The position numbers were made by a program, and so were the translations under genes. From Megachile rotundata (lineage: Eukaryota; Arthropoda; Insecta; Hymenoptera; Megachilidae): a DNA stretch of 64,000 nt. The first letter of the stretch is position 1. Each line of letters starts with the position of its first letter. This document shows positions 31,901 to 49,500 of the stretch, one piece after another. The notes under the pieces were generated by a model. It worked only from the letters and a program-made list of their open reading frames with translations, did not search any database and had not been told where the DNA came from. The DNA lies in assembly GCF_050947335.1 (NCBI RefSeq), contig NW_027473361.1, positions 62,001-126,000 on the forward strand, given 5' to 3'.

Positions 31901-34569
31901 GTCACGATCATACAATCACAATCATACAATCACAATCATACTATCGCAATCATACAATCACAATCATACCATCACAATCATACAATCACAACCATACAAT
32001 CATAATCATACAATCACAATCATACAATCATAATCATACAATCGCAATCATACAATCGCAATCATACAATCGCAATCATACAATCGCAATCATACAATCA
32101 CAATCATACAATCACAATCATACAATCATAATCATATAGTCACAATCATACAATCACAATCATACTATCGCAATCATACAATCACAATCATACCATCACA
32201 ATCATACAATTACAATCATACAATCACAATCATACAATCACAATCATATAATCACAATCACACAATCACAATCATACAATCACAATCATACAATCACAAT
32301 CATACAATCACAATCATACAATCATAATCATACAATCACAATCATACAATCCCAATCATACAATTACAATCTCCCAAATACAATCATACAATCACAATCA
32401 AACACTCACAATCATTGAATCACAATCATACAATCACAATCATACTACCGCAATCATACAATCACAATCATACCATCACAATCATACAATTACAATCATA
32501 CAATCACAATCATACAATCACAATCGTACAATCACAGTCATACAATCACAATCTTACAATCACAATCATACTATCGCAATCACACAATCACAATCATACA
32601 ATCACAATCATACAATCACAATCATACAATCACAATCATACAATCACAATCATGCAATCAGAATCATACAATCATAATCATACAATGACAATCATACAAT
32701 CACAATCATACAATCACAATCATACAATCACAATCATACAATCACAATCATACATTCACAATCATAAAACCACAATCAGACAATCACAATCATACAATCG
32801 CAATCATACAATCACAATCATACAATCACAATCATACATTCACAATCATAAAACCACAATCAGACAATCACAATCATACAATCACAATCATACAATCACA
32901 ATCATACAATCACAATCATACATTCACAATCATACAACCACAATCAGACAATCACAATCATACAATCATAATCATACAATTACAATCACACAATCACAAT
33001 CATACAATCACAATCATACAATCACAATCATACAATCACAATCATACAATCACAATCATACAATCGCAATCATACATTCACAATCATACAATCGCAATCA
33101 TACAATTACTATCTCCAAAATACAATATCCCAAATACAATCATACAATCAGAATCATACAATCACAATCATAAAACCACAATCAGACAATCACAATCATA
33201 CCATCACCATCATACAATCAGAATCATACAATCATAATCATACAATTACAATCACACAATCACAATCATACAATCACAATCATACAATCACAATCATACA
33301 ATCACAATCATACAATCACAATCATACAATCACAATCATACAATCGCAATCATACAATTACTATCTCCAAAATACAATATCCCAAATACAATCATACAAT
33401 CAGAATCATACAATCACAATCATACAATCACAATCATACAATCACAATCATACTATCACAATCATACAATCAGAATCATACAATCACAATCATACAATCG
33501 CAAGCATACAATCACAATCATACAATCACAATCATACAATCGCAATCATACAATTACAATCTCCCAAATACAATCATACAACCACAATCATACAATCACA
33601 ATCATACAATCACAATCATACTATCACAATCATACAATCACAATCATGCAATCACAATCATACAATCATAATCAGACAATGACAATCATACAATCACAAT
33701 CATACAATCACAATCATACAATCACAATCATAGAACCACAATCAGACAATCACAATCATACAATCACAATCATACAATCACAATCATACAATCACAGTCA
33801 TACAATCACAGTCATACAATCACTATCATACTATCACAATCATACAATCACAATCATACAATCGCAATCATACAATCGCAATCATACAATCACAATCACA
33901 CAATCACAATCATACAATCACAATCTTCCAGTCACGATCATACAATCACAATCATACAATCACAATCATACTATCGCAATCATACAATCACAATCATACC
34001 ATCACAATCATACAATCACAACCATACAATCATAATCATACAATCACAATCATACAATCATAATCATACAATCACAATCATACAATCGCAATCATACAAT
34101 CGCAATCATACAATCACAATCATACAATCACAATCATACAATCATAATCATATAATCACAATCATACAATCACAATCATACTATCGCAATCATACAATCA
34201 CAATCATACCATCACAATCATACAATTACAATCATACAATCACAATCATACAATCACAATCATAAGATCACAATCATATAATCACAATCACACAATCACA
34301 ATCATACAATCACAATCATACAATCACAATCATACAATCACAATCATACAATCACAATCATACAATCATAATCATACAATCACAATCATACAATCCCAAT
34401 CATACAATTACAATCTCCCAAATACAATCATACAATCACAATCAAACACTCACAATCATTGAATCACAATCATACAATCACAATCATACTATCGCAATCA
34501 TACAATCACAATCATACCATCACAATCATACAATCACAACCATACAATCACAATCATGCAATCAGAATC

Positions 34570-37500
34570 ATACAATCATAATCATACAATGACAATCATA
34601 CAATCACAATCATACAATCACAATCATACAATGACAATCATACAATCACAATCATACAATCACAATCATACAATCACAATCATACATTCACAATCATAAA
34701 ACCACAATCAGACAATCACAATCGTACAATCACAATCATACAATCACAATCATACGATCACAATCATACAATTACTACTATACAATCACAATCATACAAA
34801 AACAATCTTACAATCACAATCATACAATCGCAATCATACAATCACAATCATACAATCACAATCATACAAAAACAATCTTACAATCACAATCATACAATCG
34901 CAATCATACAATCACAATCATACAATCACAATCATACAATCACAATCATACAATCAAAATCATACAATCGCAATCATACTATCACAATCATGCAATCACA
35001 ATCATACAATCGCAAGCATACAATCCCAATCATACTATCACAATCATACAATCACAATTATGCAATCACAATCATACAATCATAATCAGACAATGACAAT
35101 CATACAATCACAATCATACAATCACAATCATACAATCACAATCATACAATCACAATCATACAATCACAATCATAGAACCACAATCAGACAATCACAATCA
35201 TACAATCACAATCGTACAATCACAATCATACAATCACAGTCATACGATCACAGTCATACAATCACAATCATACTATCACAATCATACAATCACAATCATA
35301 CAATCACAATCATACAATCGCAATCATACAATCACAATCACACAATCACAATCATACAATCGCAATCATACAGTCACAATCATACAATCACAATCATACA
35401 GTCACAATCATACTATCGCAATCATACGATCACAATCATACCATCACAATCATACAATCACAACCATACAATCAGAATCATACAATCACAACCATACAAT
35501 CATAATCATACAATCACAATCATACAATCGCAATCATACAATCACAATATTACAATCACAATCATACAATCACAATCGTACTATCGCAATCATACAATCA
35601 CAATCATACAATCACAATCATACAATCACAATCATACAATCGCAATCATACAATTACAATCTCCAAAATACAATCTCCCAAATACAATCATACAATCAGA
35701 ATCATACAATCACAATCATACAATCACAATCATACAATCACAATCATACTATCACAATCATACAATCATAATCATACAATCACAGTCATACAATCACAAT
35801 CGTACAATCACAGTCATACAATCACAATCTTACAATCACAATCGTACTATCATAATCACACAATCACAATCATACAATCACAATCATACAATCACAATCA
35901 TACAATCACAATCATACAATCATAATCATACAATGACAATCATACAATCACAATCATACAATCACAATCATACAATCACAATCATACATTCACAATCATA
36001 AAACCACAATCAGACAATCACAATCATACCATCACCATCATACAATCACAATCATACAATCATAATCATACAATTACAATCATACAATCACAATCATACA
36101 ATCACAATCATACAATCACAATCATACAATCACAATCATACAATCGCAATCATACAATTACAATCTCCAAAATACAATCTCCCAAATACAATCATACAGT
36201 CAGAATCATACAATCACAATCATACAATCACAATCATACAATGACAATCATACAATCACAATCATACAATCACAATCATACATTCACAGTCATAAAACCA
36301 CAATCAGACAATCACAATCATACCATCACCATCATACAATCACAATCATACAATCATAATCATACAATTACAATCACACAATCACAATCATACAATCACA
36401 ATCATACAATCACAATCATACAATCACAATCATACAATCGCAATCATACAATTACTATCTCCAAAATACAATATCCCAAATACAATCATACAATCAGAAT
36501 CATACAATCACAATCATACAATCACAATCATACAACCACAATCATACTATCACAATCATACAATCAGAATCATACAATCACAATCATACAATCGCAAGCA
36601 TACAATCACAATCATACAATCACAATCATACAATGGCAATCATACAATTACAATCTCCCAAATACAATCATACAACCACAATCATACAATCACAATCATA
36701 CAATCACAATCATACAATCATAATCATACAATGACAATCATACAATCACAATCATACAATCACAATCATACAATGACAATCATACAATCACAATCATACA
36801 ATCACAATCATACAATCACAATCATACATTCACAATCATAAAACCACAATCAGACAATCACAATCGTACAATCACAATCATACAATCACAATCATACGAT
36901 CACAATCATACAATTACTACTATACAATCACAATCATACAAAAACAATCTTACAATCACAATCATACAATCGCAATCATACAATCACAATCATACAATCA
37001 CAATCATACAAAAACAATCTTACAATCACAATCATACAATCGCAATCATACAATCACAATCATACAATCACAATCATACAATCACAATCATACAATCAAA
37101 ATCATACAATCGCAACCATACTATCACAATCATGCAATCACAATCATACAATCGCAAGCATACAATCCCAATCATACTATCACAATCATACAATCACAAT
37201 TATGCAATCACAATCATACAATCATAATCAGACAATGACAATCATACAATCACAATCATACAATCACAATCATACAATCACAATCATACAATCACAATCA
37301 TACAATCACAATCATAGAACCACAATCAGACAATCACAATCATACAATCACAATCGTACAATCACAATCATACAATCACAGTCATACGATCACAGTCATA
37401 CAATCACAATCATACTATCACAATCATACAATCACAATCATACAATCACAATCATACAATCGCAATCATACAATCACAATCACACAATCACAATCATACA

Positions 37501-38250
37501 ATCGCAATCATACAGTCACAATCATACAATCACAATCATACAGTCACAATCATACTATCGCAATCATACGATCACAATCATACCATCACAATCATACAAT
37601 CACAACCATACAATCAGAATCATACAATCACAACCATACAATCATAATCATACAATCACAATCATACAATCGCAATCATACAATCACAATATTACAATCA
37701 CAATCATACAATCACAATCGTACTATCGCAATCATACAATCACAATCATACAATCACAATCATACAATCACAATCATACAATCGCAATCATACAATTACA
37801 ATCTCCAAAATACAATCTCCCAAATACAATCATACAATCAGAATCATACAATCACAATCATACAATCACAATCATACAATCACAATCATACAATCACAAT
37901 CATACAATCACAATCATACAATCACAATCATACAATCATAATCATACAATGACAATCATACAATCACAATCATACAATCACAATCATACAATCACAATCA
38001 TACATTCACAATCATAAAACCACAATCAGACAATCACAATCATACCATCACCATCATACAATCACAATCATACAATCATAATCATACAATTACAATCATA
38101 CAATCACAATCATACAATCACAATCATACAATCACAATCATACAATCACAATCATACAATCGCAATCATACAATTACAATCTCCAAAATACAATCTCCCA
38201 AATACAATCATACAGTCAGAATCATACAATCACAATCATACAATCACAAT
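34570..38250 (+). repeat. ~2.1-kb tandem duplication with a 126-bp difference
   Basis: About 34.57-35.74 kb recurs at 36.72-37.88 kb with displacement 2,142 (TTACTACTATAC at 34,772 and 36,914; TATGCAATCAC at 35,060 and 37,202). After this the displacement is 2,016 (ATAAAACCAC near 36,000 and 38,016), so copy 2 lacks nine units, those with CACAGTC, TCGTACTATC and the neighbouring variants at about 35,745-35,870. Confidence 0.82.
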
Positions 38251-38929
38251 CATACAATGACAATCATACAATCACAATCATACAACCACAATCATACTAT
38301 CACAATCATACAATCAGAATCATACAATCACAATCATACAATCGCAAGCATACAATCACAATCATACAATCACAATCATACAATGGCAATCATACAATTA
38401 CAATCTCCCAAATACAATCATACAACCACAATCATACAATCACAATCATACAATCACAATCATACTATCACAATCATACAATCACAATCATGCAATCACA
38501 ATCATACAATCATAATCAGACAATGACAATCATACAATCACAATCATACAATCACAATCATACAATCACAATCATAGAACCACAATCAGACAATCACAAT
38601 CATACAATCACAATCATACAATCACAATCATACAATCACAGTCATACAATCACAGTCATACAATCACTATCATACTATCACAATCATACAATCACAATCA
38701 TACAATCGCAATCATACAATCGCAATCATACAATCACAATCACACAATCACAATCATACAATCACAATCTTCCAGTCACGATCATACAATCACAATCATA
38801 CAATCACAATCATACTATCGCAATCATACAATCACAATCATACCACCACAATCATACAATCACAACCATACAATCATAATCATACAATCACAATCATACA
38901 ATCATAATCATACAATCACAATCATACAA

Positions 38930-39905
38930 TCGCAATCATACAATCGCAATCATACAATCACAATCATACAATCACAATCATACAATCATAATCATATAAT
39001 CACAATCATACAATCACAATCATACTATCGCAATCATACAATCACAATCATACCATCACAATCATACAATTACAATCATACAATCACAATCATACAATCA
39101 CAATCATAAGATCACAATCATATAATCACAATCACACAATCACAATCATACAATCACAATCATACAATCACAATCATACAATCACAATCATACAATCATA
39201 ATCATACAATCACAATCATACAATCCCAATCATACAATTACAATCTCCCAAATACAATCATACAATCACAATCAAACACTCACAATCATTGAATCACAAT
39301 CATACAATCACAATCATACTACCGCAATCATACAATCACAATCATACCATCACAATCATACAATTACAATCATACAATCACAATCATACAATCACAATCG
39401 TACAATCACAGTCATACAATCACAATCTTACAATCACAATCATACTATCACAATCACGCAATCACAATCATACAATCACAATCATACAATCACAATCATA
39501 CAATCACAATCATACAATCACAATCATGCAATCAGAATCATACAATCATAATCATACAATGACAATCATACAATCACAATCATACAATCACAATCATACA
39601 ATCACAATCATACAATCACAATCATACAATCACAATCATACATTCACAATCATAAAACCACAATCAGACAATCACAATCATACAATCACAATCATACAAT
39701 CACAATCATACAATCACAATCATACATTCACAATCATAAAACCACAATCAGACAATCACAATCATACAATCACAATCATACAATCACAATCATACAATCA
39801 CAATCATACAATCACAATCATACATTCACAATCATACAACCACAATCAGACAATCACAATCATACAATCATAATCATACAATTACAATCACACAATCACA
39901 ATCAT
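38930..39905 (+). repeat. Segment with a second copy at about 60.6-61.59 kb
   Basis: This segment, with TTGAATCAC at 39,289 and the ACATTCAC-AAAACC cassettes that follow, recurs at about 60,616-61,591 with TTGAATCAC at 60,975. The displacement is 21,686 (1,549 units). The match stops at about 39,906, where this copy continues with canonical units and the other jumps to CATACTATCGC. Confidence 0.8.
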
Positions 39906-42900
39906 ACAATCACAATCATACAATCACAATCATACAATCACAATCATACAATCACAATCATACAATCGCAATCATACAATTACAATCTCCAGAATACAAT
40001 ATCCCAAATACAATCATACAATCAGAATCATACAATCACAATCATACAATCACAATCATACAATCACAATCATACAATCACAATCATACTATCACAATCA
40101 TACAATCATAATCATACAATGACAATCATACAATCACAATCGTACAATCACAATCATACATTCACAATCATAAAACCACAATCAGACAATCACAATCATA
40201 CCATCACCATCATACAATCACAATCATACAATCATAATCATACAATTACAATCACACAATCACAATCATACAATCACAATCATACAATCACAATCATACA
40301 ATCACAATCATACAATCACAATCATACAATCACAATCATACAATCGCAATCATACAATTACTATCTCCAAAATACAATATCCCAAATACAATCATACAAT
40401 CAGAATCATACAATCACAATCATACAATCACAATCATACAATCACAATCATACTATCACAATCATACAATCAGAATCATACAATCACAATCATACAATCG
40501 CAAGCATACAATCACAATCATACAATCACAATCATACAATCGCAATCATACAATTACAATCTCCCAAGTACAATCATACAACCACAATCATACAATCACA
40601 ATCATACAATCACAATCATACTATCACAATCATACAATCACAATCATGCAATCACAATCATACAATCATAATCAGACAATGACAATCATACAATCACAAT
40701 CATACAATCACAATCATAGAACCACAATCAGACAATCACAATCATACAATCACAATCATACAATCACAATCATACAATCACAGTCATACAATCACAGTCA
40801 TACAATCACTATCATACTATCACAATCATACAATCACAATCATACAATCGCAATCATACAATCGCAATCATACAATCACAATCACACAATCACAATCATA
40901 CAATCACAATCTTCCAGTCACGATCATACAATCACAATCATACAATCACAATCATACTATCGCAATCATACAATCACAATCATACCATCACAATCATACA
41001 ATCACAACCATACAATCATAATCATACAATCACAATCATACAATCATAATCATACAATCACAATCATACAATCGCAATCATACAATCGCAATCATACAAT
41101 CACAATCATACAATCGCAATCATACAATCACAATCACACAATCACAATCATACAATCGCAATCATACAGTCACAATCATACAATCACAATCATACAATCA
41201 CAATCATACTACCGCAATCATACAATCACAATCATACCATCACAATCATACAATTACAATCATACAATCACAATCATACAATCACAATCGTACAATCACA
41301 GTCATACAATCACAATCTTACAATCACAATCATACTATCACAATCACGCAATCACAATCATACAATCACAATCATACAATCACAATCATACAATCACAAT
41401 CATACAATCACAATCATGCAATCAGAATCATACAATCATAATCATACAATGACAATCATACAATCACAATCATACAATCACAATCATACAATCACAATCA
41501 TACAATCACAATCATACAATCACAATCATACATTCACAATCATAAAACCACAATCAGACAATCACAATCATACAATCACAATCATACAATCACAATCATA
41601 CAATCACAATCATACATTCACAATCATAAAACCATAATCAGACAATCACAATCATACAATCACAATCATACAATCACAATCATACAATCACAATCATACA
41701 TTCACAATCATACAACCACAATCAGACAATCACAATCATACAATCATAATCATACAATTACAATCACACAATCACAATCATACAATCACAATCATACAAT
41801 CACAATCATACAATCACAATCATACAATCACAATCATACAATCGCAATCATACAATTACAATCTCCAAAATACAATATCCCAAATACAATCATACAATCA
41901 GAATCATACAATCACAATCATACAATCACAATCATACAATCACAATCATACTATCACAATCATACAATCATAATCATACAATGACAATCATACAATCACA
42001 ATCGTACAATCACAATCATACATTCACAATCATAAAACCACAATCAGACAATCACAATCATACCATCACCATCATACAATCACAATCATACAATCATAAT
42101 CATACAATTACAATCACACAATCACAATCATACAATCACAATCATACAATCACAATCATACAATCACAACCATACAATCACAATCATACAATCGCAATCA
42201 TACAATTACTATCTCCAAAATACAATATCCCAAATACAATCATACAATCAGAATCATACAATCACAATCATACAATCACAATCATACAATCACAATCATA
42301 CTATCACAATCATACAATCAGAATCATACAATCACAATCATACAATCTCAAGCATACAATCACAATCATACAATCACAATCATACAATCGCAATCATACA
42401 ATTACAATCTCCCAAATACAATCATACAACCACAATCATACAATCACAATCATACAATCACAATCATACTATCACAATCATACAATCACAATCATGCAAT
42501 CACAATCATACAATCATAATCAGACAATGACAATCATACAATCACAATCATACAATCACAATCATAGAACCACAATCAGACAATCACAATCATACAATCA
42601 CAATCATACAATCACAATCATACAATCACAGTCATACAATCACAGTCATACAATCACTATCATACTATCACAATCATACAATCACAATCATACAATCGCA
42701 ATCATACAATCGCAATCATACAATCACAATCACACAATCACAATCATACAATCACAATCTTCCAGTCACGATCATACAATCACAATCATACAATCACAAT
42801 CATACTATCGCAATCATACAATCACAATCATACCATCACAATCATACAATCACAACCATACAATCATAATCATACAATCACAATCATACAATCATAATCA

Positions 42901-43060
42901 TACAATCACAATCATACAATCGCAATCATACAATCGCAATCATACAATCACAATCATACAATCGCAATCATACAATCACAATCACACAATCACAATCATA
43001 CAATCGCAATCATACAGTCACAATCATACAATCACAATCATACAATCACAATCATGCAAT
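39292..43060 (+). repeat. ~1.9-kb tandem duplication
   Basis: The CATACTACCGC unit (ACCGC at 39,321 and 41,211) and the following cassettes recur 1,890 bp apart. Further right the displacement is 1,862 (TCGTACAATC, C at 40,141 and 42,003; ACAATGACAATC at 40,119 and 41,981), a loss of two units. A third partial start follows at CATGCAATCAG (ATG at 41,416 and 43,054, 1,638 apart). Confidence 0.8.
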
Positions 43061-43599
43061 CAGAATCATACAATCATAATCATACAATGACAATCATACA
43101 ATCACAATCATACAATCACAATCATACAATCACAATCATACATTCACAATCATAAAACCACAATCAGACAATCACAATCATACAATCACAATCATACAAT
43201 CACAATCATACAATCACAATCATACATTCACAATCATAAAACCACAATCAGACAATCACAATCATACAATCACAATCATACAATCACAATCATACAATCA
43301 CAATCATACATTCACAATCATACAACCACAATCAGACAATCACAATCATACAATCATAATCATACAATTACAATCACACAATCACAATCATACAATCACA
43401 ATCATACAGTCACAATCATACAATCACAATCATACAATCGCAATCATACAATTACAATCTCCAAAATACAATATCCCAAATACAATCATACAATCAGAAT
43501 CATACAATCACAATCATACAATCACAGTCATACAATCACAGTCATACAATCACTATCATACTATCACAATCATACAATCACAATCATACAATCACAATC

Positions 43600-46500
43600 A
43601 TACAATCACAATCATACAATCGCAATCATACAATTACAATCTCCAAAATACAATCTCCCAAATACAATCATACAATCAGAATCATACAATCACAATCATA
43701 CAATCACAATCATACAATCACAATCATACTATCACAATCATACAATCATAATCATACAATCACAGTCATACAATCACAATCGTACAATCACAGTCATACA
43801 ATCACAATCTTACAATCACAATCGTACTATCACAATCACGCAATCACAATCATACAATCACAATCATACAATCACAATCATACAATCATAATCATACAAT
43901 GACAATCATACAATCACAATCATACAATCACAATCATACAATCACAATCATACATTCACAATCATAAAACCACAATCAGACAATCGCAATCATACCATCA
44001 CCATCATACAATCACAATCATACAATCATAATCATACAATTACAATCACACAATCACAATCATACAATCACAATCATACAATCACAATCATACAATCACA
44101 ATCATACAATCACAATCATACAATCGCAATCATACAATTACAATCTCCAAAATACAATATCCCAAATACAATCATACAATCAGAATCATACAATCAGAAT
44201 CATACAATCACAATCATACAATCACAATCATACTATCACAATCATACAATCATAATCATACAATGACAATCATACAATCACAATCATACAATCACAATCA
44301 TACATTCACAATCATAAAACCACAATCAGACAATCACAATCATACCATCACCATCATACAATCACAATCATACAATCATAATCATACAATTACAATCACA
44401 CAATCACAATCATACAATCACAATCATACAATCACAATCATACAATCACAATCATACAATCGCAATCATACAATTACTATCTCCAAAATACAATATCCCA
44501 AATACAATCATACAATCAGAATCATACAATCACAATCATACAATCACAATCATACAATCACAATCATACTATCACAATCATACAATCAGAATCATACAAT
44601 CACAATCATACAATCGCAAGCATACAATCACAATCATACAATCACAATCATACAATCGCAATCATACAATTACAATCTCCCAAATACAATCATACAACCA
44701 CAATCATACAATCACAATCATACAATCACAATCATACTATCACAATCATACAATCACAATCATACAATCACAGTCATACAATCACAGTCATACAATCACT
44801 ATCATACTATCACAATCATACAATCATAATCATACAATCGCAATCATACAATCGCAATCATACAATCACAATCACACAATCACAATCATACAATCACAAT
44901 CTTCCAGTCACGATCATACAATCACAATCATACAATCACAATCATACTATCGCAATCATACAATCACAATCATACCATCACAATCATACAATCACAACCA
45001 TACAATCATAATCATACAATCACAATCATACAATCATAATCATACAATCACAATCATACAATCGCAATCATACAATCGCAATCATACAATCACAATCATA
45101 CAATCACAATCATACAATCATAATCATATAATCACAATCATACAATCACAATCATACTATCGCAATCATACAATCACAATCATACCATCACAATCATACA
45201 ATTACAATCATACAATCACAATCATACAATCACAATCATAAGATCACAATCATATAATCACAATCACACAATCACAATCATACAATCACAATCATACAAT
45301 CACAATCATACAATCACAATCATACAATCATAATCATACAATCACAATCATACAATCACAATCATACAATCCCAATCATACAATTACAATCTCCCAAATA
45401 CAATCATACAATCACAATCAAACACTCACAATCATTGAATCACAATCATACAATCACAATCATACTACCGCAATCATACAATCACAATCATACCATCACA
45501 ATCATACAATTACAATCATACAATCACAATCATACAATCACAATCGTACAATCACAGTCATACAATCACAATCTTACAATCACAATCATACTATCACAAT
45601 CACACAATCACAATCATACAATCACAATCATACAATCACAATCATACAATCACAATCATACAATCACAATCATGCAATCAGAATCATACAATCATAATCA
45701 TACAATGACAATCATACAATCACAATCATAAAATCACAATCATACAATCACAATCATACATTCACAATCATAAAACCACAATCAGACAATCACAATCATA
45801 CAATCACAATCATACAATCACAATCATACAATCACAATCATACATTCACAATCATAAAACCACAATCAGACAATCACAATCATACAATCACAATCATACA
45901 ATCACAATCATACAATCACAATCATACATTCACAATCATACAACCACAATCAGACAATCACAATCATACAATCATAATCATACAATTACAATCACACAAT
46001 CACAATCATACAATCACAATCATACAATCACAATCATACAATCATAATCAGACAATGACAATCATACAATCACAATCATACAATCACAATCATACAATCA
46101 CAATCATACAATCACAATCATACAATCACAATCATACAATCACAATCATAGAACCACAATCAGACAATCACAATCATACAATCACAATCGTACAATCACA
46201 ATCATACAATCACAGTCATACGATCACAGTCATACAATCACAATCATACTATCACAATCATACAATCACAATCATACAATCACAATCATACAATCGCAAT
46301 CATACAATCACAATCACACAATCACAATCATACAATCGCAATCATACAGTCACAATCATACAATCACAATCATACAGTCACAAACATACTATCGCAATCA
46401 TACGATCACAATCATACCATCACAATCATACAATCACAACCATACAATCAGAATCATACAATCACAACCATACAATCATAATCATACAATCACAATCATA

Positions 46501-49500
46501 CAATCGCAATCATAAAATCACAATATTACAATCACAATCATACAATCACAATCGTACTATCGCAATCACGCAATCACAATCATACAATCACAATCATACA
46601 ATCACAATCATACAATCATAATCATACAATGACAATCATACAATCACAATCATACAATCACAATCATACAATCACAATCATACATTCACAATCATAAAAC
46701 CACAATCAGACAATCGCAATCATACTATCACCATCATACAATCACAATCATACAATCATAATCATACAATTACAATCACACAATCACAATCATACAATCA
46801 CAATCATACAATCACAATCATACAATCACAATCATACAATCACAATCATACAATCGCAATCATACAATTACAATCTCCAAAATACAATATCCCAAATACA
46901 ATCATACAATCAGAATCATACAATCAGAATCATACAATCACAATCATACAATCACAATCATACTATCACAATCATACAATCATAATCATACAATGACAAT
47001 CATACAATCACAATCATACAATCACAATCATACATTCACAATCATAAAACCACAATCAGACAATCACAATCATACCATCACCATCATACAATCACAATCA
47101 TACAATCATAATCATACAATTACAATCACACAATCACAATCATACAATCACAATCATACAATCACAATCATACAATCACAATCATACAATCGCAATCATA
47201 CAATTACTATCTCCAAAATACAATATCCCAAATACAATCATACAATCAGAATCATACAATCACAATCATACAATCACAATCATACAATCACAATCATACT
47301 ATCACAATCATACAATCAGAATCATACAATCACAATCATACAATCGCAAGCATACAATCACAATCATACAATCACAATCATACAATCGCAATCATACAAT
47401 TACAATCTCCCAAATACAATCATACAACCACAATCATACAATCACAATCATACAATCACAATCATACTATCACAATCATACAATCACAATCATACAATCA
47501 CAGTCATACAATCACAGTCATACAATCACTATCATACTATCACAATCATACAATCATAATCATACAATCGCAATCATACAATCGCAATCATACAATCACA
47601 ATCACACAATCACAATCATACAATCACAATCTTCCAGTCACGATCATACAATCACAATCATACAATCACAATCATACTATCGCAATCATACAATCACAAT
47701 CATACCATCACAATCATACAATCACAACCATACAATCATAATCATACAATCACAATCATACAATCATAATCATACAATCACAATCATACAATCGCAATCA
47801 TACAATCGCAATCATACAATCACAATCATACAATCACAATCATACAATCATAATCATATAATCACAATCATACAATCACAATCATACTATCGCAATCATA
47901 CAATCACAATCATACCATCACAATCATACAATTACAATCATACAATCACAATCATACAATCACAATCATAAGATCACAATCATATAATCACAATCACACA
48001 ATCACAATCATACAATCACAATCATACAATCACAATCATACAATCACAATCATACAATCATAATCATACAATCACAATCATACAATCCCAATCATACAAT
48101 TACAATCTCCCAAATACAATCATACAATCACAATCAAACACTCACAATCATTGAATCACAATCATACAATCACAATCATACTACCGCAATCATACAATCA
48201 CAATCATACCATCACAATCATACAATTACAATCATACAATCACAATCATACAATCACAATCGTACAATCACAGTCATACAATCACAATCTTACAATCACA
48301 ATCATACTATCACAATCACACAATCACAATCATACAATCACAATCATACAATCACAATCATACAATCACAATCATACAATCACAATCATGCAATCAGAAT
48401 CATACAATCATAATCATACAATGACAATCATACAATCACAATCATAAAATCACAATCATACAATCACAATCATACATTCACAATCATAAAACCACAATCA
48501 GACAATCACAATCATACAATCACAATCATACAATCACAATCATACAATCACAATCATACATTCACAATCATAAAACCACAATCAGACAATCACAATCATA
48601 CAATCACAATCATACAATCACAATCATACAATCACAATCATACATTCACAATCATACAACCACAATCAGACAATCACAATCATACAATCATAATCATACA
48701 ATTACAATCACACAATCACAATCATACAATCACAATCATACAATCACAATCATACAATCACAATCATACAATCACAATCATACAATCACAATCATACAAT
48801 CGCAATCATACAATTACAATCATACAAAAACAATCTTACAATCACAATCATACAATCGCAATCATACAATCACAATCATACAATCACAATCATACAATCA
48901 CAATCATACAATCACAATCATACAATCACAATCATACAATCAAAATCATACAATCGCAATCATACTATCACAATCATACAATCACAATCATACAATCGCA
49001 AGCATACAATCCCAATCATACTATCACAATCATACAATCACAATTATGCAATCACAATCATACAATCATAATCAGACAATGACAATCATACAATCACAAT
49101 CATACAATCACAATCATACAATCACAATCATACAATCACAATCATACAATCACAATCATACAATCACAATCATAGAACCACAATCAGACAATCACAATCA
49201 TACAATCACAATCGTACAATCACAATCATACAATCACAGTCATACGATCACAGTCATACAATCACAATCATACTATCACAATCATACAATCACAATCATA
49301 CAATCACAATCATACAATCGCAATCATACAATCACAATCACACAATCACAATCATACAATCGCAATCATACAGTCACAATCATACAATCACAATCATACA
49401 GTCACAATCATACTATCGCAATCATACGATCACAATCATACCATCACAATCATACAATCACAACCATACAATCAGAATCATACAATCACAACCATACAAT

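Larger units (their letters stand above)
15350..35630 (+). repeat. Large segmental duplication, copy 1
   Basis: About 20.3 kb that reappears at about 43.6-60.45 kb in the same orientation. Matching markers lie 28,266 bp apart at the left edge (TCGCAAT before the CTCCAAAATAC cassette, G at 15,356 and 43,622), 28,616 bp apart from about 15.65 to 22.99 kb, 28,588 bp apart from about 23.15 to 25.5 kb, and 24,822 bp apart from about 29.36 to 35.63 kb. The part from about 25,506 to 29,357 has no counterpart. All steps are multiples of 14. Confidence 0.88.

Noticed and set aside
41981..43090. Longest open frame (369 codons) and some 55 other + strand open frames of 70-310 codons
   Set aside because: The unit has no stop in any + frame, so open frames are automatic. 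All read the same 14-residue cycle, start at chance ATG or TTG variants, and end where variants such as TCATAATC or CATAAAACC create a stop. No start context, domain or codon pattern supports a gene.
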